Shown here in pieces: positions 7,373 through 15,551 of a DNA stretch of 33,876 bases. Within the stretch, counting starts at the first letter, position 1. Each line of letters begins with the position of its first letter. The stretch is from Cytophagales bacterium (GTDB lineage Bacteria > Bacteroidota > Bacteroidia > Cytophagales > Cyclobacteriaceae): NCBI GenBank assembly GCA_025358885.1, contig JANYHW010000210.1:1-33876 (forward strand). The letters are read 5' to 3'. Both the position numbers and the translations under genes were made by a program. Below the pieces are notes generated by a model, which did not search any database, was not told the DNA's origin, and worked only from the letters and a program-made list of their open reading frames with translations.

Positions 7373-8608
7373 TTAATTCCTGATAAGCACCTGAAGGGTA
7401 CTGCGCGACGATTGCTCGAGTATAACGCCTGGCTTCTTCCGGTATGTCTCAAAGGCAGGAGTATCATAATTCTTTATTGTCACGAGCGTAAGTCCGGTAT
7501 TATAGTAGACTTCAAATTGTGAGGCCAGGACTCCAATGAGTTTCATCACTTTGCTTTCACGAAAATCTATGCAGAAAGAAAAGGAGATAGCGGAGCTTTG
7601 CATGAGATTTATTTTTATGTTCAACTCAGAAAGGGAATGAAAGATAAAGCTGAGTTGCTCCTCATGAATGAAGGTATAGTCGGTGACCGTACAGGATACC
7701 AGGCATTGATTATCTTTAAATACGATCAGTGGGGGTAAATGCTCCACCCTGGTTTCATGGATGATTGTTCCTGGCAGGGATGGGTCATCAAAGCTCCTGA
7801 CATGAAGTGGAATACCCTTGTTGGCAAGCGGCTTTATGGTCTTGGGGTGTATGACCGACGCACCGTAGTAGGTCATCTCGGCCGCCTCCCGGAAAGGGAG
7901 TTCCTCGAACACCTTGGCATCTGGCAATCTCTTGGGATCAGCGTTCATGACACCGGGAACATCTTTCCAGATGGTGAGCGACGCGGCATCCAGGCAAGCA
8001 GCAAATATGGCCGCACTGTAGTCTGAGCCTTCTCTTCCAAGTGTAGTGGTCATCCCATCCGAATCCGCTCCGATAAACCCCTGGGTGAGAATAATTTTCT
8101 CATCGAGTACAGTCTGAAGTTTCCGGATGTTGTCCTGGGTCATTGTCCAATCTACTTTACCTTCTCTGAATGTGGAGTCTGTGGCTATGTATTTTCTGCC
8201 ATCGATCCATTTTACCAGGAGGCCAACGGAGAGCAGAAATTCGGAGACAATAATTGACGAAAGTATTTCACCTCTCGACACAACCTGGTCATAGAGTGCG
8301 TCCACCGAAACTGCGCTCTTCGGAAGGGAAGCAAAAGCATCGGCTACCATGTTCCACACTGGATGATCAGGGGTAAATAGTTCTCGCAGGACATCTTCAT
8401 GATATGCACGTATGGCTTTAAGTTCCGGGTGATAATCCCTGTCCGTCCACATGAGTTCGACAATTCGCTCAAGTGAGTTGGTGCTCTTTCCCATGGCGGA
8501 AACGACGATGAGAAGTTTTTCATTCGGATACTTCCTGATGATGTTGGCCACTTGCCGGATGGCATTTGCATTCCGCACGGAGGCGCCCCCAAATTTGAAG
8601 ACCATCAT
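7373..8608 (-). CDS. lysC: Aspartate kinase (monofunctional)
   Basis: A 411-residue aspartokinase, the first step of the lysine-threonine-methionine branch: aspartate + ATP gives aspartyl phosphate. The kinase domain starts with KFGGAS (5-10) and has VVSAMGKSTN (35-44), SRGE (111-114) and the conserved GREGSDYSA (191-199). The C-terminal third (about 300-411) looks like paired ACT domains for feedback control, with VSCTVTDYTF near 305-315. No homoserine dehydrogenase domain is fused. Two adjacent ATG codons (8608 and 8605) are both possible starts. It is divergent from fbp with an 83-bp shared promoter region. Which feedback amino acid it senses cannot be told; the symbol is used in the sense of a monofunctional isozyme. 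Confidence 0.9.
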   Translation of the reverse strand: MMVFKFGGASVRNANAIRQVANIIRKYPNEKLLIVVSAMGKSTNSLERIVELMWTDRDYHPELKAIRAYHEDVLRELFTPDHPVWNMVADAFASLPKSAVSVDALYDQVVSRGEILSSIIVSEFLLSVGLLVKWIDGRKYIATDSTFREGKVDWTMTQDNIRKLQTVLDEKIILTQGFIGADSDGMTTTLGREGSDYSAAIFAACLDAASLTIWKDVPGVMNADPKRLPDAKVFEELPFREAAEMTYYGASVIHPKTIKPLANKGIPLHVRSFDDPSLPGTIIHETRVEHLPPLIVFKDNQCLVSCTVTDYTFIHEEQLSFIFHSLSELNIKINLMQSSAISFSFCIDFRESKVMKLIGVLASQFEVYYNTGLTLVTIKNYDTPAFETYRKKPGVILEQSSRSTLQVLIRN

Positions 8609-8630
8609 GATGTATAATTCCCGCTTTTTG

Positions 8631-8661
8631 GTTGTACTAAATCGTTTGCGCTGTAACTTTG
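8631..8661 (+). promoter_or_regulatory. Promoter of the fructose-1,6-bisphosphatase gene
   Basis: GTTG (8631-8634) is followed after 19 bases by TAACTTTG (8654-8661), an exact match to the TTG-N19-TAnnTTTG promoter of Bacteroidota. Transcription would start about 8668, some 24 bases before the ATG at 8692. This is the best promoter match found in the window and rules out a start inside the promoter at 8659. Confidence 0.65.
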
Positions 8662-8691
8662 GCGCAAATCCACCTGCGAATTAAACATTTT

Positions 8692-9681
8692 ATGGAACAG
8701 TCACGAATTGCCCATTCCATCGGCATTGCCCTGGACCGGTTTATTAAGAACAACCAGGAACAATTTCAATACGCCAGTGGGGAATTGTCCCAGCTCCTGC
8801 GCGACATCGCATTGGCTTCCAAAGTGGTGAACAGGGAGGTAAACAAGGCAGGACTGATTGACATTATGGGGGCACTTGGTTCACAGAATTCCGGAGGCGA
8901 CGAACAACAAAAACTTGATGTCCTCGCCAATATTCGGTTTACCAGGGCCCTGACCAAGGGAGGCGAAGTATGTGCCTTGATTTCTGAAGAGTCAGAATCA
9001 TTTGTTGATCTGAATAATGAAGGCAAATATATGATCGCCATTGACCCATTGGATGGCTCGTCCAATATCGATGTCAATGTTTCCATCGGCACCATTTTTT
9101 CAATTTACAGGCGGAAAAGCCCCACAGGCACTCCCATACGGGAAGAAGACATCCTGCAGAAAGGAAGTGAACAGGTTGCCTCAGGCTATATTCTTTACGG
9201 CTCTTCAACTATGTTGGTATACACCACAGGGCATGGGGTAAACGGATTCACCTACGAGCCAACCCTGGGAGAATACTTCCTGTCACATCCTGACCTGAAG
9301 ATGCCGGAAGAAGGCAAGATATTTTCGGTCAATGAAGGACCAGCCAACTCCTTTCCTGCGGCAGTCAAGCAGTATGTGCAGTACTGCAAGGACAAGGAAA
9401 CTTACATAGCCCGGTACATTGGTTCACTGGTGGCAGATTTTCACCGCAATATGCTTAAGGGGGGGATTTATATTTATCCGGCGAATTCCCATAACCCCAA
9501 AGGTAAGCTGAGGCTTATGTACGAGTGCAATGCGCTGGCGTTTATTGCGGAGCAGGCAGGAGGAAAAGCAACGGATGGAAAAATAAGAATCTTGGACATC
9601 CAACCCACTACGCTCCATCAGCGAACACCTTTTTATGTAGGTTCGTTGAGGATGGTAGAAAAAGCTGAAAGTTTTTGTTGA
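8692..9681 (+). CDS. fbp: Fructose-1,6-bisphosphatase, class I
   Basis: A 329-residue gluconeogenic enzyme that hydrolyses fructose-1,6-bisphosphate to fructose-6-phosphate in the cytoplasm. The metal site is complete: ISEES with Glu99-Glu100, and [11 protein letters not shown] with Asp118 and Asp121. The substrate loop region [19 protein letters not shown] and the late metal ligand in [17 protein letters not shown] are also present. The order, motifs and length are those of class I. The frame is open 11 codons further upstream to 8659, but that would begin within the -7 promoter box, and [18 protein letters not shown] is the family-like start. Divergent from aspartate kinase, convergent with a DUF5606 gene. 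Confidence 0.95.
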   Translation: MEQSRIAHSIGIALDRFIKNNQEQFQYASGELSQLLRDIALASKVVNREVNKAGLIDIMGALGSQNSGGDEQQKLDVLANIRFTRALTKGGEVCALISEESESFVDLNNEGKYMIAIDPLDGSSNIDVNVSIGTIFSIYRRKSPTGTPIREEDILQKGSEQVASGYILYGSSTMLVYTTGHGVNGFTYEPTLGEYFLSHPDLKMPEEGKIFSVNEGPANSFPAAVKQYVQYCKDKETYIARYIGSLVADFHRNMLKGGIYIYPANSHNPKGKLRLMYECNALAFIAEQAGGKATDGKIRILDIQPTTLHQRTPFYVGSLRMVEKAESFC

Positions 9682-9693
9682 ACAAATCGGGAA

Positions 9694-10122
9694 TTATGCT
9701 TCTGATTTCTTCTTCTCGGTCTCCTTTGGCGCCAGTATTTCAGGGGCAAACTGGCGGATGATTCCAAACCATTTCACCATTTTCTTGATGTCAGACACAT
9801 ACACGCGGTCTTCATCGAATTCGGGCAATACCGATTTCATAAAGGCCTTGAGTTCTGATGGATCCGAATTTCCATCCACGCCGAGATCTTGACCGAAATC
9901 CTGGTTGATCTTGCGCAGTACGTCTCCCAGGGGCGTGGTACCCTCCTTCGTTCGCGTATAAATAGAAATCTCTTCCAGTAAGGATAACCGGTGGTTGGTA
10001 CTGGCTACAAGTTTGGTCTTCTCACTGTCCAGGGACTCCAACAATACGGTGGTTTTGCCTGGCTTTACTATTTTATAAAGTCCGCCTTTTCCCGATACAC
10101 TCGCTAAATCTTTCAGTTCCAT
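9694..10122 (-). CDS. DUF5606 family protein
   Basis: A 142-residue soluble protein with the family's opening 'xLKDLASVSGKGGLYKIVKPG'-type block: a short N-terminal beta domain (1-60, with VLLESLDSEKTKLVAS and LLEEISIYT). A helical part follows, then a lysine-rich tail (KETEKKKSEA). Bacteroidota genomes carry one copy; no function is established to my knowledge. The N-terminal beta unit suggests a small-ligand or nucleic-acid-binding fold, but that is a guess. Although it follows engB on the same strand with a 75-bp gap, a promoter-like box lies in that gap, so it may be transcribed separately. No signal peptide and no membrane segment. Confidence 0.75.
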   Translation of the reverse strand: MELKDLASVSGKGGLYKIVKPGKTTVLLESLDSEKTKLVASTNHRLSLLEEISIYTRTKEGTTPLGDVLRKINQDFGQDLGVDGNSDPSELKAFMKSVLPEFDEDRVYVSDIKKMVKWFGIIRQFAPEILAPKETEKKKSEA

Positions 10123-10184
10123 AACATAACATTATTATTCAATATGCTTTTATTTCAGCGCTTTCAGATGGCGCCACTGGACGA

Positions 10185-10213
10185 CAAAAATAAGAATTTA
10201 ATCAGACGACAAA
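10185..10213 (-). promoter_or_regulatory. Candidate promoter of the DUF5606 gene
   Basis: Read on the minus strand: TTTG (10213-10210), 17 bases, then TATTTTTG (10192-10185), an exact TAnnTTTG. The upstream box sits in the last codons of engB. The spacing is slightly short. Transcription would begin near 10180, about 58 bases before the ATG. Confidence 0.45.
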
Positions 10214-10794
10214 AGAGTCTGTATGTAAGCCAATAGTTCGTCTCTGCCTTTTCGCTCTTCGGATGACGTAAGAAATATGGGTGGCAACTCTTCCCAAGTC
10301 TCCTCGAGGGTTTTCTCCCATTTTTTTATTGCGATCATCAAATGGTTCTTCGAAAGTTTGTCGGCCTTCGTAAAAACCAGGACAAAAGGAAGGCTTTGAT
10401 CACCCATCCATTGAATAAATTCCTGGTCGATTTTCTGTGGTTCATGCCTCGGATCCAACAGCACAAAGGTTGTAACCAGGTTGCTGCGCTTCTTGAGGTA
10501 TGTTTCAATCATTGAACCCCACGAACGGTGTTTGCTGCGGGTTACGCTCGCATACCCGTAGCCGGGAAGGTCAACCAGGTACCATTGGCTATTGATAAGG
10601 AAATGGTTGATGGTCTGTGTCTTGCCTGGTGTTGAAGAAGTCTTGGCAAGATTCTTCCGGTTCACCAGCAAGTTGATCAGAGAGGATTTCCCCACATTCG
10701 ATCGACCGATGAAGGAGAACTCACGCTTTACAGGTGCAGGACAAAGAGAAGGATTGGTATTGGAAACAACAAAATCAGCAGAATGTATGACCAT
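10198..10794 (-). CDS. engB: Ribosome biogenesis GTP-binding protein EngB/YihA
   Basis: A 198-residue GTPase needed for large-subunit ribosome assembly. Motifs are G1 GRSNVGKSS (30-38), the G2 Thr in SSTPGKTQTIN, G3 DLPGYG (75-80), G4 TKAD (142-145) and a G5-like TSS near 176. The family signature SFIGRSNVGKSSLIN is exact. The open frame extends nine codons further to 10821, but MVIHSADFVVSNT is the family start and a -7 box overlaps the longer version, so 10794 is chosen. It is divergent from the PD40-OmpA gene of the ubiE-porT operon. Confidence 0.95.
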   Translation of the reverse strand: MVIHSADFVVSNTNPSLCPAPVKREFSFIGRSNVGKSSLINLLVNRKNLAKTSSTPGKTQTINHFLINSQWYLVDLPGYGYASVTRSKHRSWGSMIETYLKKRSNLVTTFVLLDPRHEPQKIDQEFIQWMGDQSLPFVLVFTKADKLSKNHLMIAIKKWEKTLEETWEELPPIFLTSSEERKGRDELLAYIQTLLSSD

Positions 10795-10809
10795 AGCATG
10801 TTTGGGCAA

Positions 10810-10817
10810 CAAAAATA
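10810..10817 (-). promoter_or_regulatory. Candidate -7 box for engB
   Basis: On the minus strand TATTTTTG (10817-10810) matches TAnnTTTG exactly and stands 15 bases before the ATG at 10794. No TTG box was found at the best spacing. It favours the shorter engB start. Confidence 0.4.
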
Positions 10818-10891
10818 CCAATAAGAACGGGGGAATCTTAATTTTGACAAATGGCCACCCTGACTCGAGCCAGTAAGCTCAACGAACAAAT

Positions 10892-12379
10892 ATGACTTCA
10901 GCGGGAGGTTTGACGGTCGCGATGGCTCTTGTCTTTGCCTTTGAATCCTTACTGGGGCAGGAAAAGGTGACGCCGGCTGACCCTCGCTACGCTTACTATC
11001 GCAGAGGCCAATTCTATCAACTCCATGGCAAGTATGACTCTGCATTGGTGTATTTTCAAAAACAGCAGGTTGACGGCGTGGGCGACAACAACTTTAAGAA
11101 GCAAATTGATAAAAGAATTCTTGAATGCAGGTCGGGTATCACGCTGGCTCTGTCACCCCGTAATTTCATAATCACAAACCTGGGCCCGCAGGTCAATTCT
11201 GAATTTGAGGATTATGCTCCTGTTTTGAGTGAGGATGAGGACCTTCTGGTATTCACGTCACGTCGGCTCGCCGGAAACATCAGCAATCAAAGGGACAGGG
11301 AGGGGAATTATTATGAAGATATTTTCTCCAGCCGAAGGGATAATGGCCAATGGACGGATGCAAAGAATGTGGGCAAACCCGTGAACACGCAATTTCACGA
11401 TTCAGATCTTGCCCTGTCTGCCGATGGAAAACAACTTTATCTCTATACAGATGAAAATGAGGGCGATATCCTGATCAGCGAATTCGAGAATGGTAAATGG
11501 AGCTTGCCAAAACCAATGCCCTTTCCGATCAATACACCCTACCATGAATCTTCAGTGTCTGTTAGCACAAATGGAAAGCAAATGTTTGTTGCCAGTGAGC
11601 GTCCCGGAGGATTGGGCGGCTTGGATATCTATTTGATTGAAATGGATCAAGCGGGTCAATGGTTGCCGGCTCGGAACCTTGGCATTGGGATTAATTCGGA
11701 ATGGGATGAAGATAGTCCTCACATCGACAACGATGGGAACACCCTCTATTTCAGTTCTACTGGCCACAACAGTATGGGTGGATATGATCTTTTTCGTTCT
11801 ATGGAGATGTCGGGGGCATGGTCCAACGCCGAAAATCTTGGCGTGCCGATCAACACGCCGCAAAACGATAGTTATTTTGTAAGCACGAGTGATGGGAAGC
11901 GAGCTTACTATTCCTCTGTGCGGCCTGGCGGACTTGGGAAAGAGGACATCTACGTGATCGCCCTGCCACCAGAGCTAGCGCGGGCTGAAGTCCCCAGGAA
12001 TTCAGGTGATGGCATCCAAAGGATACCAACTAATCCGGGGGGAGTTCATTTTAAGGTGGTTTACTTTGACTTTGGTTCAGCAAGTCTATCGGCCGGAGCA
12101 CAAGAACAATTGAATTTGTTTGCAGAGTACAATCTGCATTCAAAGAGCACAATACAAATTAGAGGTCACACGGATTACCTTGGGACCGAAAAATTCAATG
12201 ATAGTCTGTCACTGTCCCGCGCGAAAATTGTGGCCGCTTATCTGAAATCAAAGGGTATGGATTCGATAAAGATGGATATTCAGGGTTGGGGCTTTCACCG
12301 ACCCATGGTATCCAACGATGATGAAAGAGATGGCTGTGCCTTGAACAGAAGAGTGGAGATCCGGGTTATTGACAATTAA
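10892..12379 (+). CDS. TPR-like/PD40 beta-propeller/OmpA-domain envelope protein
   Basis: A 495-residue exported protein with three parts. After a weak signal peptide (1-22) comes a TPR-like helical pair (about 32-80, YYRRGQFYQLHGKYDSALVYF). Five WD40-like PD40 repeats (about 105-360) follow, recognisable by SADGK..LY, STNGKQMFVASERPGG, DNDGNTLYFSST and STSDGKRAYYSSVRPGG. An OmpA C-terminal domain (about 387-495) ends it, with VVYFDFGSASL, RGHTDYLGTEKFNDSLSLSRA and NRRVEIRV, the peptidoglycan-binding Asp/Arg set. It would span outer membrane or periplasm to cell wall. It is followed by ubiE after 2 bases and then porT, so it belongs to that operon. The plan resembles the type IX secretion protein PorE, but no separate carboxypeptidase-regulatory domain is visible between propeller and OmpA part. 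Confidence 0.85.
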   Translation: MTSAGGLTVAMALVFAFESLLGQEKVTPADPRYAYYRRGQFYQLHGKYDSALVYFQKQQVDGVGDNNFKKQIDKRILECRSGITLALSPRNFIITNLGPQVNSEFEDYAPVLSEDEDLLVFTSRRLAGNISNQRDREGNYYEDIFSSRRDNGQWTDAKNVGKPVNTQFHDSDLALSADGKQLYLYTDENEGDILISEFENGKWSLPKPMPFPINTPYHESSVSVSTNGKQMFVASERPGGLGGLDIYLIEMDQAGQWLPARNLGIGINSEWDEDSPHIDNDGNTLYFSSTGHNSMGGYDLFRSMEMSGAWSNAENLGVPINTPQNDSYFVSTSDGKRAYYSSVRPGGLGKEDIYVIALPPELARAEVPRNSGDGIQRIPTNPGGVHFKVVYFDFGSASLSAGAQEQLNLFAEYNLHSKSTIQIRGHTDYLGTEKFNDSLSLSRAKIVAAYLKSKGMDSIKMDIQGWGFHRPMVSNDDERDGCALNRRVEIRVIDN

Positions 12380-12381
12380 AA

Positions 12382-13134
12382 GTGGTAAATCGCATTCAAT
12401 TCAAGCTCAACAACGTGGTAGTACCTTACAAAGAAGATTCGTCGACAAAAAAGAAGCAAGTCGCCCGTATGTTCGACAGCATCAGCGGCCGTTATGATTT
12501 CCTTAATCATTTTCTCAGCCTCGGTATTGATATCCTGTGGCGCAAGAAGGCCATTTTATTATTAAAGGATATTCATCCTAAAATGATCCTGGATGTGGCA
12601 ACAGGGACTGGAGATTTTGCTGTGGAAGCACTTGGTCTCGAGCCGAACAAGGTGATTGGTGTTGATATATCGGAGGGGATGCTGGAGGTGGGCCGGAAGA
12701 AGATGAAGGCCAGGAAGATTGATCAACTCATTGAATTGCAGTACGGTGATTCAGAAAATCTACCCTTCGGAGATAATTTCTTTGATGCTGTAATCGTTGC
12801 ATTCGGGGTGAGAAACTTTGAAAATATGGAGCGAGGGTTGTCGGAGATGTTGCGTGTGGTAAGGCCCGGTGGAAAAGTGGTGGTACTGGAATTCTCCAGA
12901 CCTTCAAAATTCCCGATGAAGCAGTTGTACCGCGCCTATTTTACTGCCATCTTGCCATTGATTGGCCGTTGGATTTCCCGTGACCAGGCAGCTTATCGCT
13001 ATCTCCCAGAGTCCGTGCAGGCCTTTCCTGACGGGAAAGATTTCATCAAAATTCTGTCCGATATTGGATATAAAGACCCGCAATGCAATCCACTCACCTT
13101 CGGAATAAGCTCTCTCTACTGGGGTACCAAATAG
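12382..13134 (+). CDS. ubiE: Demethylmenaquinone methyltransferase
   Basis: A 250-residue SAM-dependent C-methyltransferase that finishes menaquinone synthesis. The signature region MFDSISGRYDFLNHFLSLGID is followed by SAM motif I DVATGTGDFA (71-80), VIGVDISEGML (91-101), the post-motif GDSENLPF and FGVRNFENMERGL, and the late YRYLPESVQAFPDGKDF typical of UbiE/MenG. Menaquinone rather than ubiquinone is expected in this phylum. The start is uncertain: a GTG at 12382 just after the stop of the upstream gene, or a GTG at 12415 that gives the shorter family-like 'VVPYKED' N-terminus. It overlaps porT by 52 bases at its 3' end, so the pair is co-expressed. Confidence 0.93.
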   Translation: MVNRIQFKLNNVVVPYKEDSSTKKKQVARMFDSISGRYDFLNHFLSLGIDILWRKKAILLLKDIHPKMILDVATGTGDFAVEALGLEPNKVIGVDISEGMLEVGRKKMKARKIDQLIELQYGDSENLPFGDNFFDAVIVAFGVRNFENMERGLSEMLRVVRPGGKVVVLEFSRPSKFPMKQLYRAYFTAILPLIGRWISRDQAAYRYLPESVQAFPDGKDFIKILSDIGYKDPQCNPLTFGISSLYWGTK

Positions 13135-13814
13135 CGCTGTGCCTGGTCTTCATGGCTGGCGTTGCTCAGGGTCAACATTTCAAGTGGGCTCGCCGGAACA
13201 ATCCTGAATTTGACCGAAGAAAAATTTCTTATGGCTTTATGATCGGCTTGCATACTTCTACCTATCAATTGAAGTATTCTGATCAATTTGTCACCCAAAC
13301 CTTTGACACCGTCCATTCCGTCCAGGGATCTTATTCAGCAGGCTTTTCCCTGGGATTTTTGGTGAACATGCGTCTGAACGAAGTACTTGATCTCCGCATC
13401 ATGCCAAAGGCTGGATTCTATAACCATAAACTCACCTACTACTATACTAACAATACCACAAAGCAGCAATTGGTGGAGACCACCATGGTAGAATTTCCAA
13501 TTCTGTTGAAATACAAATCGATGCGTCGGGGCAACGTGAGGATGTATATGATCGGGGGGATCACTCCCGGCATCGAAGCATCAGGAAAAAATGATGTCCA
13601 GTCAAACACAGCCAACCTCAGCATTCGCAGCAGAAACCTCAGCCTGGACGCAGGTTTTGGTTTTGATTTTTATTTTCCGCTGTTCAAATTCTCTCAGGAG
13701 ATTCGCTTCTCCCGTGGCATAACCAACATGCTCGGTCCTGATGCAAGCATTTATAGCGCCCCGATCAAATACCTGAACACCAATACCATTTCAGTGTATT
13801 TTATTTTTCAATAG
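13083..13814 (+). CDS. porT: PorT-family outer-membrane beta-barrel protein (type IX secretion/gliding)
   Basis: A 243-residue exported barrel protein. A signal peptide (about 12-31, LLGYQIALCLVFMAGVAQGQ) is followed by the characteristic 'HFKWARRNNPEFDRRKISYGFMIG' region. Alternating strands follow (GFSLGFLVNMRLNEVLDLRIMPKAGF, YYTNNTTKQQLVETTMVEFPILLKYKS), ending in NTISVYFIFQ with a terminal aromatic. PorT is required for type IX secretion in gliding and pathogenic Bacteroidota, and its gene commonly follows ubiE as it does here. The start ATG lies inside ubiE (52-bp overlap in another frame), which gives an unusually long stretch before the hydrophobic core. No better internal start with a complete signal peptide was seen. 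Confidence 0.82.
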   Translation: MQSTHLRNKLSLLGYQIALCLVFMAGVAQGQHFKWARRNNPEFDRRKISYGFMIGLHTSTYQLKYSDQFVTQTFDTVHSVQGSYSAGFSLGFLVNMRLNEVLDLRIMPKAGFYNHKLTYYYTNNTTKQQLVETTMVEFPILLKYKSMRRGNVRMYMIGGITPGIEASGKNDVQSNTANLSIRSRNLSLDAGFGFDFYFPLFKFSQEIRFSRGITNMLGPDASIYSAPIKYLNTNTISVYFIFQ

Positions 13815-13845
13815 CCTATTTTGTTGAATCCTTTATAAGAAAATA

Positions 13846-14607
13846 ATGAGTTCGAAAAGAATAACTTTCATTACCGGTGCCACGTCGGGTATTGGAGAAG
13901 CGACGGCGAGGTTGCTGGCAAAGAACGGGTTCAGGCTTATCCTCTGTGGAAGAAGGGTTGACCGGCTGAAAATGCTCGAGAAGGAACTATCTTCCCTTAC
14001 AGAGGTCACCACACTTCACTTTGAGGTTCGTGACCGAAAGGCAGTGACAACCGCAATCAGGTCGCTCCCGGATTCATGGAAAAATATTGATGTATTGATC
14101 AATAGTGCAGGTAATGCCCACGGCCTTGACCCGATACAATCAGGGAACATCGATGATTGGGACGCCATGATGGATATCAACGTCAAGGGTCTTTTGTACG
14201 TGTCCCGTGAAATTCTACCTGGAATGGTGGAGAGAAAATCGGGGCACATCGTCAATCTTGGCTCGATTGCGGGGAAAGAGGTGTATGCCAATGGCAATAT
14301 TTACTGCGCCAGCAAGTTTGCGGTCGATGCGATTACCAAGAGCATGCGCATTGATCTTAACGGAGCAGGCATTAAGGTGACAGCCATTCAGCCTGGGTTG
14401 GTGGAGACTGAATTTTCCCTGGTTCGATTCAAGGGAGATGCTTCGCGTGCAGCAACGGCGTACAAAGGCCTGGTGCCACTCAGGGGAGATGATATTGCCG
14501 ACCTCATTCTCTTCGCCCTTACTCGTCCAGCCCACGTCGTCGTGGCCGATCTGGTTGTGTTTCCCATTGCTCAAGCCAGCGCGGCAGTAGTAAAGAGGGA
14601 AATATAA
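13846..14607 (+). CDS. Short-chain dehydrogenase/reductase, YdfG-like
   Basis: A 253-residue classical SDR oxidoreductase. The cofactor loop TGATSGIG (10-17) and the Arg pair in CGRRVDRL suggest NADP(H). INSAG (85-89), catalytic Ser140 in VNLGSIAG and the YxxxK pair Tyr153/Lys157 in IYCASKFAV complete the active site. The overall pattern (ALxGKEVYANGNIYCASK, IQPGLVETEFS, near-C-terminal RPAHVVVADLVVFP) is that of the YdfG group of 3-hydroxy acid/serine dehydrogenases. The true substrate is not fixed by this. It lies 31 bases after porT, in the same direction, with a weak TATTTTG box at 13817-13823, so it could be read from the operon or on its own. Confidence 0.9.
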   Translation: MSSKRITFITGATSGIGEATARLLAKNGFRLILCGRRVDRLKMLEKELSSLTEVTTLHFEVRDRKAVTTAIRSLPDSWKNIDVLINSAGNAHGLDPIQSGNIDDWDAMMDINVKGLLYVSREILPGMVERKSGHIVNLGSIAGKEVYANGNIYCASKFAVDAITKSMRIDLNGAGIKVTAIQPGLVETEFSLVRFKGDASRAATAYKGLVPLRGDDIADLILFALTRPAHVVVADLVVFPIAQASAAVVKREI

Positions 14608-14692
14608 CGAATTATCCCAGGGCTGGATATGATCTAAGCATTTGTTTATCTGCTCTCTTTTCTAAAACTTCGAGAACAATTTCGGAGTTGCT

Positions 14693-15466
14693 ATGAAAAA
14701 AATATTCCACAGCTTTTCGCTGATTATCAACTACAAGACTTTTATCGTCACGGCACTGTCGGTCATCTCGACCTATTATTGCGTAACCAATCACCTGAGT
14801 GCAAAATTTCCCGATATGCTCGTGGGGGTCGCCATCGTCTTCCCCGTCGTGTTCTCCATCGGGTCTGCTTATAACCGTAGAGAAACTGCTTTACAGCGTT
14901 GGGCTGATTTCAGGGGCCATGCCATCGCCCTGTACTATGCCACACGCGATTGGACAACCGACAAAGATCAGGATCTCCCCGGCCGGTCAAGGTTGCTTAT
15001 TTCCGATATGATGGAACTGCTGAAAGATATTTTGAAAGGTGAAAGAGAGGAATGGGTAGAAAACGAAAAAAGGTTCTATCAACAATTTTCGAAACTATCC
15101 AGCATCACTATGGAGCTGAGGGCCCACGGGGTGCAAAGCGGTGAGATTTCCCGGGTAAGCCAGTACGTAAGCAAAATGATTATCGCCTTTGATAACCTTA
15201 AGGTTATCTACCTCTATCGCACACCGGTAACCCTTCGGGCATACAGCAAGGTCTTTATATATGTGTTTCCTATTATTTATGGTCCATACTTTGCCAGCCT
15301 GGATCAGGACATAGCCAGTCAGTTGGAATATGTCATGCCTGTCCTCTACAGTTTTATCCTGGTGAGCCTGGACAATATTCAGGACCATCTGGAAAATCCT
15401 TTCGACCAGGTAGGAGAGGATGATATCGAATTTGACGCAGAGGAAACTAAACGACTGCTGGAATGA
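14693..15466 (+). CDS. Bestrophin-like membrane channel protein
   Basis: A 257-residue membrane protein with four hydrophobic segments at about 15-32, 41-59, 183-201 and 212-227, separated by a long helical cytoplasmic stretch. Three blocks agree with the bestrophin (UPF0187) family: NRRETALQRW (61-70), the DNLKVIYLYRTPVTLRAYSK helix (167-186), and DNIQDHLENPFDQ.GEDDIEFD (227-248), which corresponds to the family's 'D.I..E.E.PFG.D.NDLPLD' end. Bacterial bestrophins form pentameric ion channels in the inner membrane. Here the protein is shorter than the usual ~300 residues and several consensus residues differ, so ion selectivity is open. Direct neighbours give no hint. Its start at the Met before KKIFHSFSL is natural. 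Confidence 0.65.
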   Translation: MKKIFHSFSLIINYKTFIVTALSVISTYYCVTNHLSAKFPDMLVGVAIVFPVVFSIGSAYNRRETALQRWADFRGHAIALYYATRDWTTDKDQDLPGRSRLLISDMMELLKDILKGEREEWVENEKRFYQQFSKLSSITMELRAHGVQSGEISRVSQYVSKMIIAFDNLKVIYLYRTPVTLRAYSKVFIYVFPIIYGPYFASLDQDIASQLEYVMPVLYSFILVSLDNIQDHLENPFDQVGEDDIEFDAEETKRLLE

Positions 15467-15551
15467 GTCGTTAATGGTTGTTGGTGAAATCGTTGTTCGT
15501 GCGGCAACCCCGAGGTTCCTGCAACAAACAACGACTACCACCAAGGAAACC

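Noticed and set aside
15467-15551. Possible terminator between the bestrophin-like gene and the TPR gene
   Set aside because: GTCGTT/AACGAC can pair but over a long loop and with no T-tract; not convincing.
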